Position numbers and translations under genes: made by a program
Notes under the pieces: generated by a model
What the model was told of the DNA's origin: nothing
Databases searched by the model: none
The model's input: only the letters and a program-made list of their open reading frames with translations
Assembly: GCF_000373645.1 (NCBI RefSeq)
Contig: NZ_KB892007.1
Location: 76-64,075, forward strand
From: Streptomyces sp. ATexAB-D23
Lineage (GTDB): Bacteria; Actinomycetota; Actinomycetes; Streptomycetales; Streptomycetaceae
Length of the DNA: 64,000 nt
Reading direction: 5' to 3'
Shown here: piece after piece, positions 62,885 to 64,000 of the stretch
Layout: each line of letters starts with the position of its first letter
Position numbering within the stretch: position 1 is the first letter of the stretch

Positions 62885-63661
62885 ATGACCGAGGCTGCCG
62901 CTCGGCGTACACCCGGAACACCTTGCTGGGTGAGCCTGATCGTGCACGGCCTGCGCACGACCCAGAACTTCTACGCCGAGCTGTTCGGCTGGGAGTTCGG
63001 CCCCGGCCCCGAGCAGCTCGGCCCGTACGTGCGGGCACTGATCGACGGGAAGGAGGTCGCGGGCATCGGCCAGCTGCCGCCCGACCGGCACCTCCCGATC
63101 GCCTGGACGACCTATCTGGCCACCGACGACGCCGATCTGACGGCTGAGTCGATCCGCGCCTGCGGCGGCACGGTCGGTGTCGGGCCGCTGGACGCGGGTG
63201 AGGCGGGCCGGATGGCCATCGCGTCCGATCCGAGCGGCGCCGTCTTCGGGATCTGGCAGGCGGCCGCGCATCTGGGCACCTCGCTGGCCGGGGCGCCCGG
63301 CACCCCCGTCTGGAACGAACTGGTGACCCGGGAGACCTCCTCGGTCGCCAAGTTCTACCAGGCGGTCTTCGGCTACGAGTCCAAGGCCGTCGTCTCGGCG
63401 GACTTCGACTATCAGACCCTGCACATCGAAGGCCGTCCGGTGGCCTCGCTGCACGGAGTCGGTCATGCGCTGCTGCGCGACCGGGGCCCGCACTGGATGA
63501 CGTACTTCGAAGTCGCCGACACCGACGACGCCGCCCGTCAGGTGGCGGAGCTCGGCGGGCAGGTCCTGAGCCCTCCGCGCGAGAGTCCGAGCGGGAGAGT
63601 GGCGACGGTCGCGGACCCGGAGGGCGCGGTGTTCACGATCCAGCGGTCGGCGGAGAGCTGA
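62885..63661 (+). CDS. Two-domain VOC (glyoxalase-like) protein
   Basis: 258 residues, two vicinal-oxygen-chelate modules (about 12-125 and 135-255). Each has the NFYAELFGW / KFYQAVFGY motif and ends PSGAVFGIW / PEGAVFTIQ. Metal ligands are not complete in either half, so it may be a binding or resistance-type protein rather than a glyoxalase. GGAG precedes the ATG. It is followed by no gene up to the window end. Confidence 0.88.
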   Translation: MTEAAARRTPGTPCWVSLIVHGLRTTQNFYAELFGWEFGPGPEQLGPYVRALIDGKEVAGIGQLPPDRHLPIAWTTYLATDDADLTAESIRACGGTVGVGPLDAGEAGRMAIASDPSGAVFGIWQAAAHLGTSLAGAPGTPVWNELVTRETSSVAKFYQAVFGYESKAVVSADFDYQTLHIEGRPVASLHGVGHALLRDRGPHWMTYFEVADTDDAARQVAELGGQVLSPPRESPSGRVATVADPEGAVFTIQRSAES

Positions 63662-63732
63662 CGGCGCTCCGCACCCGGAGCCAGGGCGCCGGCCCCGGTC
63701 GCGTACCGAGCCGGGTCAGTGCGGCGTGGACC

Positions 63733-63937
63733 TAGGGCCTGTCCGGCGGATCTCTGCGGGCCCGCGGCGTCTGGCACGCACTCTCGCCGCACGCCCGGAT
63801 CACCCGAGTACGTCCGGTACGAGGGCGATCCGGGCGCACGCCGAGGAGTGGGGTCTCCCCTGTTCGAGCGGAGCCGAGAACTCGGGGATGCACCGGACGC
63901 CGCGGGCTGATCCACGAAGATCCGCCGGACAGGCCCT
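63733..63937. repeat. 205-bp nested inverted-repeat element (MITE-like)
   Basis: Outer arms of about 43 bp begin and end with AGGGCCTGTCCGGCGGAT in opposite orientation and stay similar down to GCCCGCGGCGTC. The 120-bp centre holds a second inverted repeat (about 63789-63840, around CCCGGATC/GATCCGGG). No transposase gene. It looks like a non-autonomous mobile element or a dispersed palindromic repeat. Confidence 0.7.
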
Positions 63938-64000
63938 GGCCGATCTCGTCGCGCGCGTCGGCGCCGGTTGCCCGCTGCGGGCGGCCGGCTGAGGGATGGG

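Overview
The window is a very GC-rich chromosomal segment of a Streptomyces-type actinomycete. The evidence is near-universal G/C third codon positions, a conservon (cvnABCD plus two P450 genes), DUF397/XRE gene pairs, sepH, cutRS, DUF3710/DUF3093/DUF4193 house genes, and TTA (bldA-type) leucine codons confined to a few accessory genes. All assignments come from reading the sequence and from family knowledge; no database search was run.

Layout. (1) 1-15503, minus strand: one end of a type I polyketide cluster. A truncated modular PKS starts with an N-terminal loading ACP. Upstream of it lie, in tightly overlapping order, a two-subunit B12-dependent glutamate mutase, a PLP decarboxylase and an amino-acid adenylating ligase. 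Beyond these are a ferredoxin, a P450, a TIM-barrel isomerase-like protein and a VinK-like acyltransferase. This is the starter-unit logic of beta-amino-acid macrolactams such as vicenistatin: glutamate to 3-methylaspartate, activation, decarboxylation, transfer to the PKS loading ACP. (2) 16063-18767, plus strand: acyl-CoA carboxylase beta and epsilon subunits and a type II thioesterase, probably extender-unit supply and proofreading for the same pathway. TTAGGGG-type sites sit on both sides of the divergent promoter region and again in front of the PKS gene. (3) 19317-25654: a PqqD-like gene, then a conservon with a CYP157-type P450 that lacks the ExxR motif and a CYP154-type P450. (4) 25724-29870: a DUF397/XRE pair, small hypothetical genes, a membrane protein and two frameshifted genes, which look like decaying accessory DNA. 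(5) 29989-32611: a GH18 chitinase with a chitinase/DasR-type promoter element, and an AA10 lytic polysaccharide monooxygenase with a perfect CebR-type operator and a TTA codon.

(6) 33192-48712: core genes followed by an unusual concentration of potassium functions: an RNA (uracil-5-)methyltransferase, a KimA-like K+ permease, two RCK/TrkA proteins, DUF3159, an OB-fold protein, kdpE, kdpD, an orphan ABC ATPase, kdpC, kdpB, kdpA, kdpF and an extra 27-residue membrane peptide. Four 11-bp tandem repeats lie just upstream as a probable KdpE operator. (7) 48948-63661: conserved Streptomyces core: DUF3710, dut, a PaaI-type thioesterase, DUF3093, a DUF4193 zinc-ribbon protein, the CutRS two-component system, inositol monophosphatase, coproporphyrin ferrochelatase, a flavin-linked lactone oxidase, sepH, a sulfurtransferase and a two-domain VOC protein. 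The window ends in a 205-bp nested inverted-repeat element.

No rRNA, tRNA, CRISPR array or intact insertion sequence was recognised.
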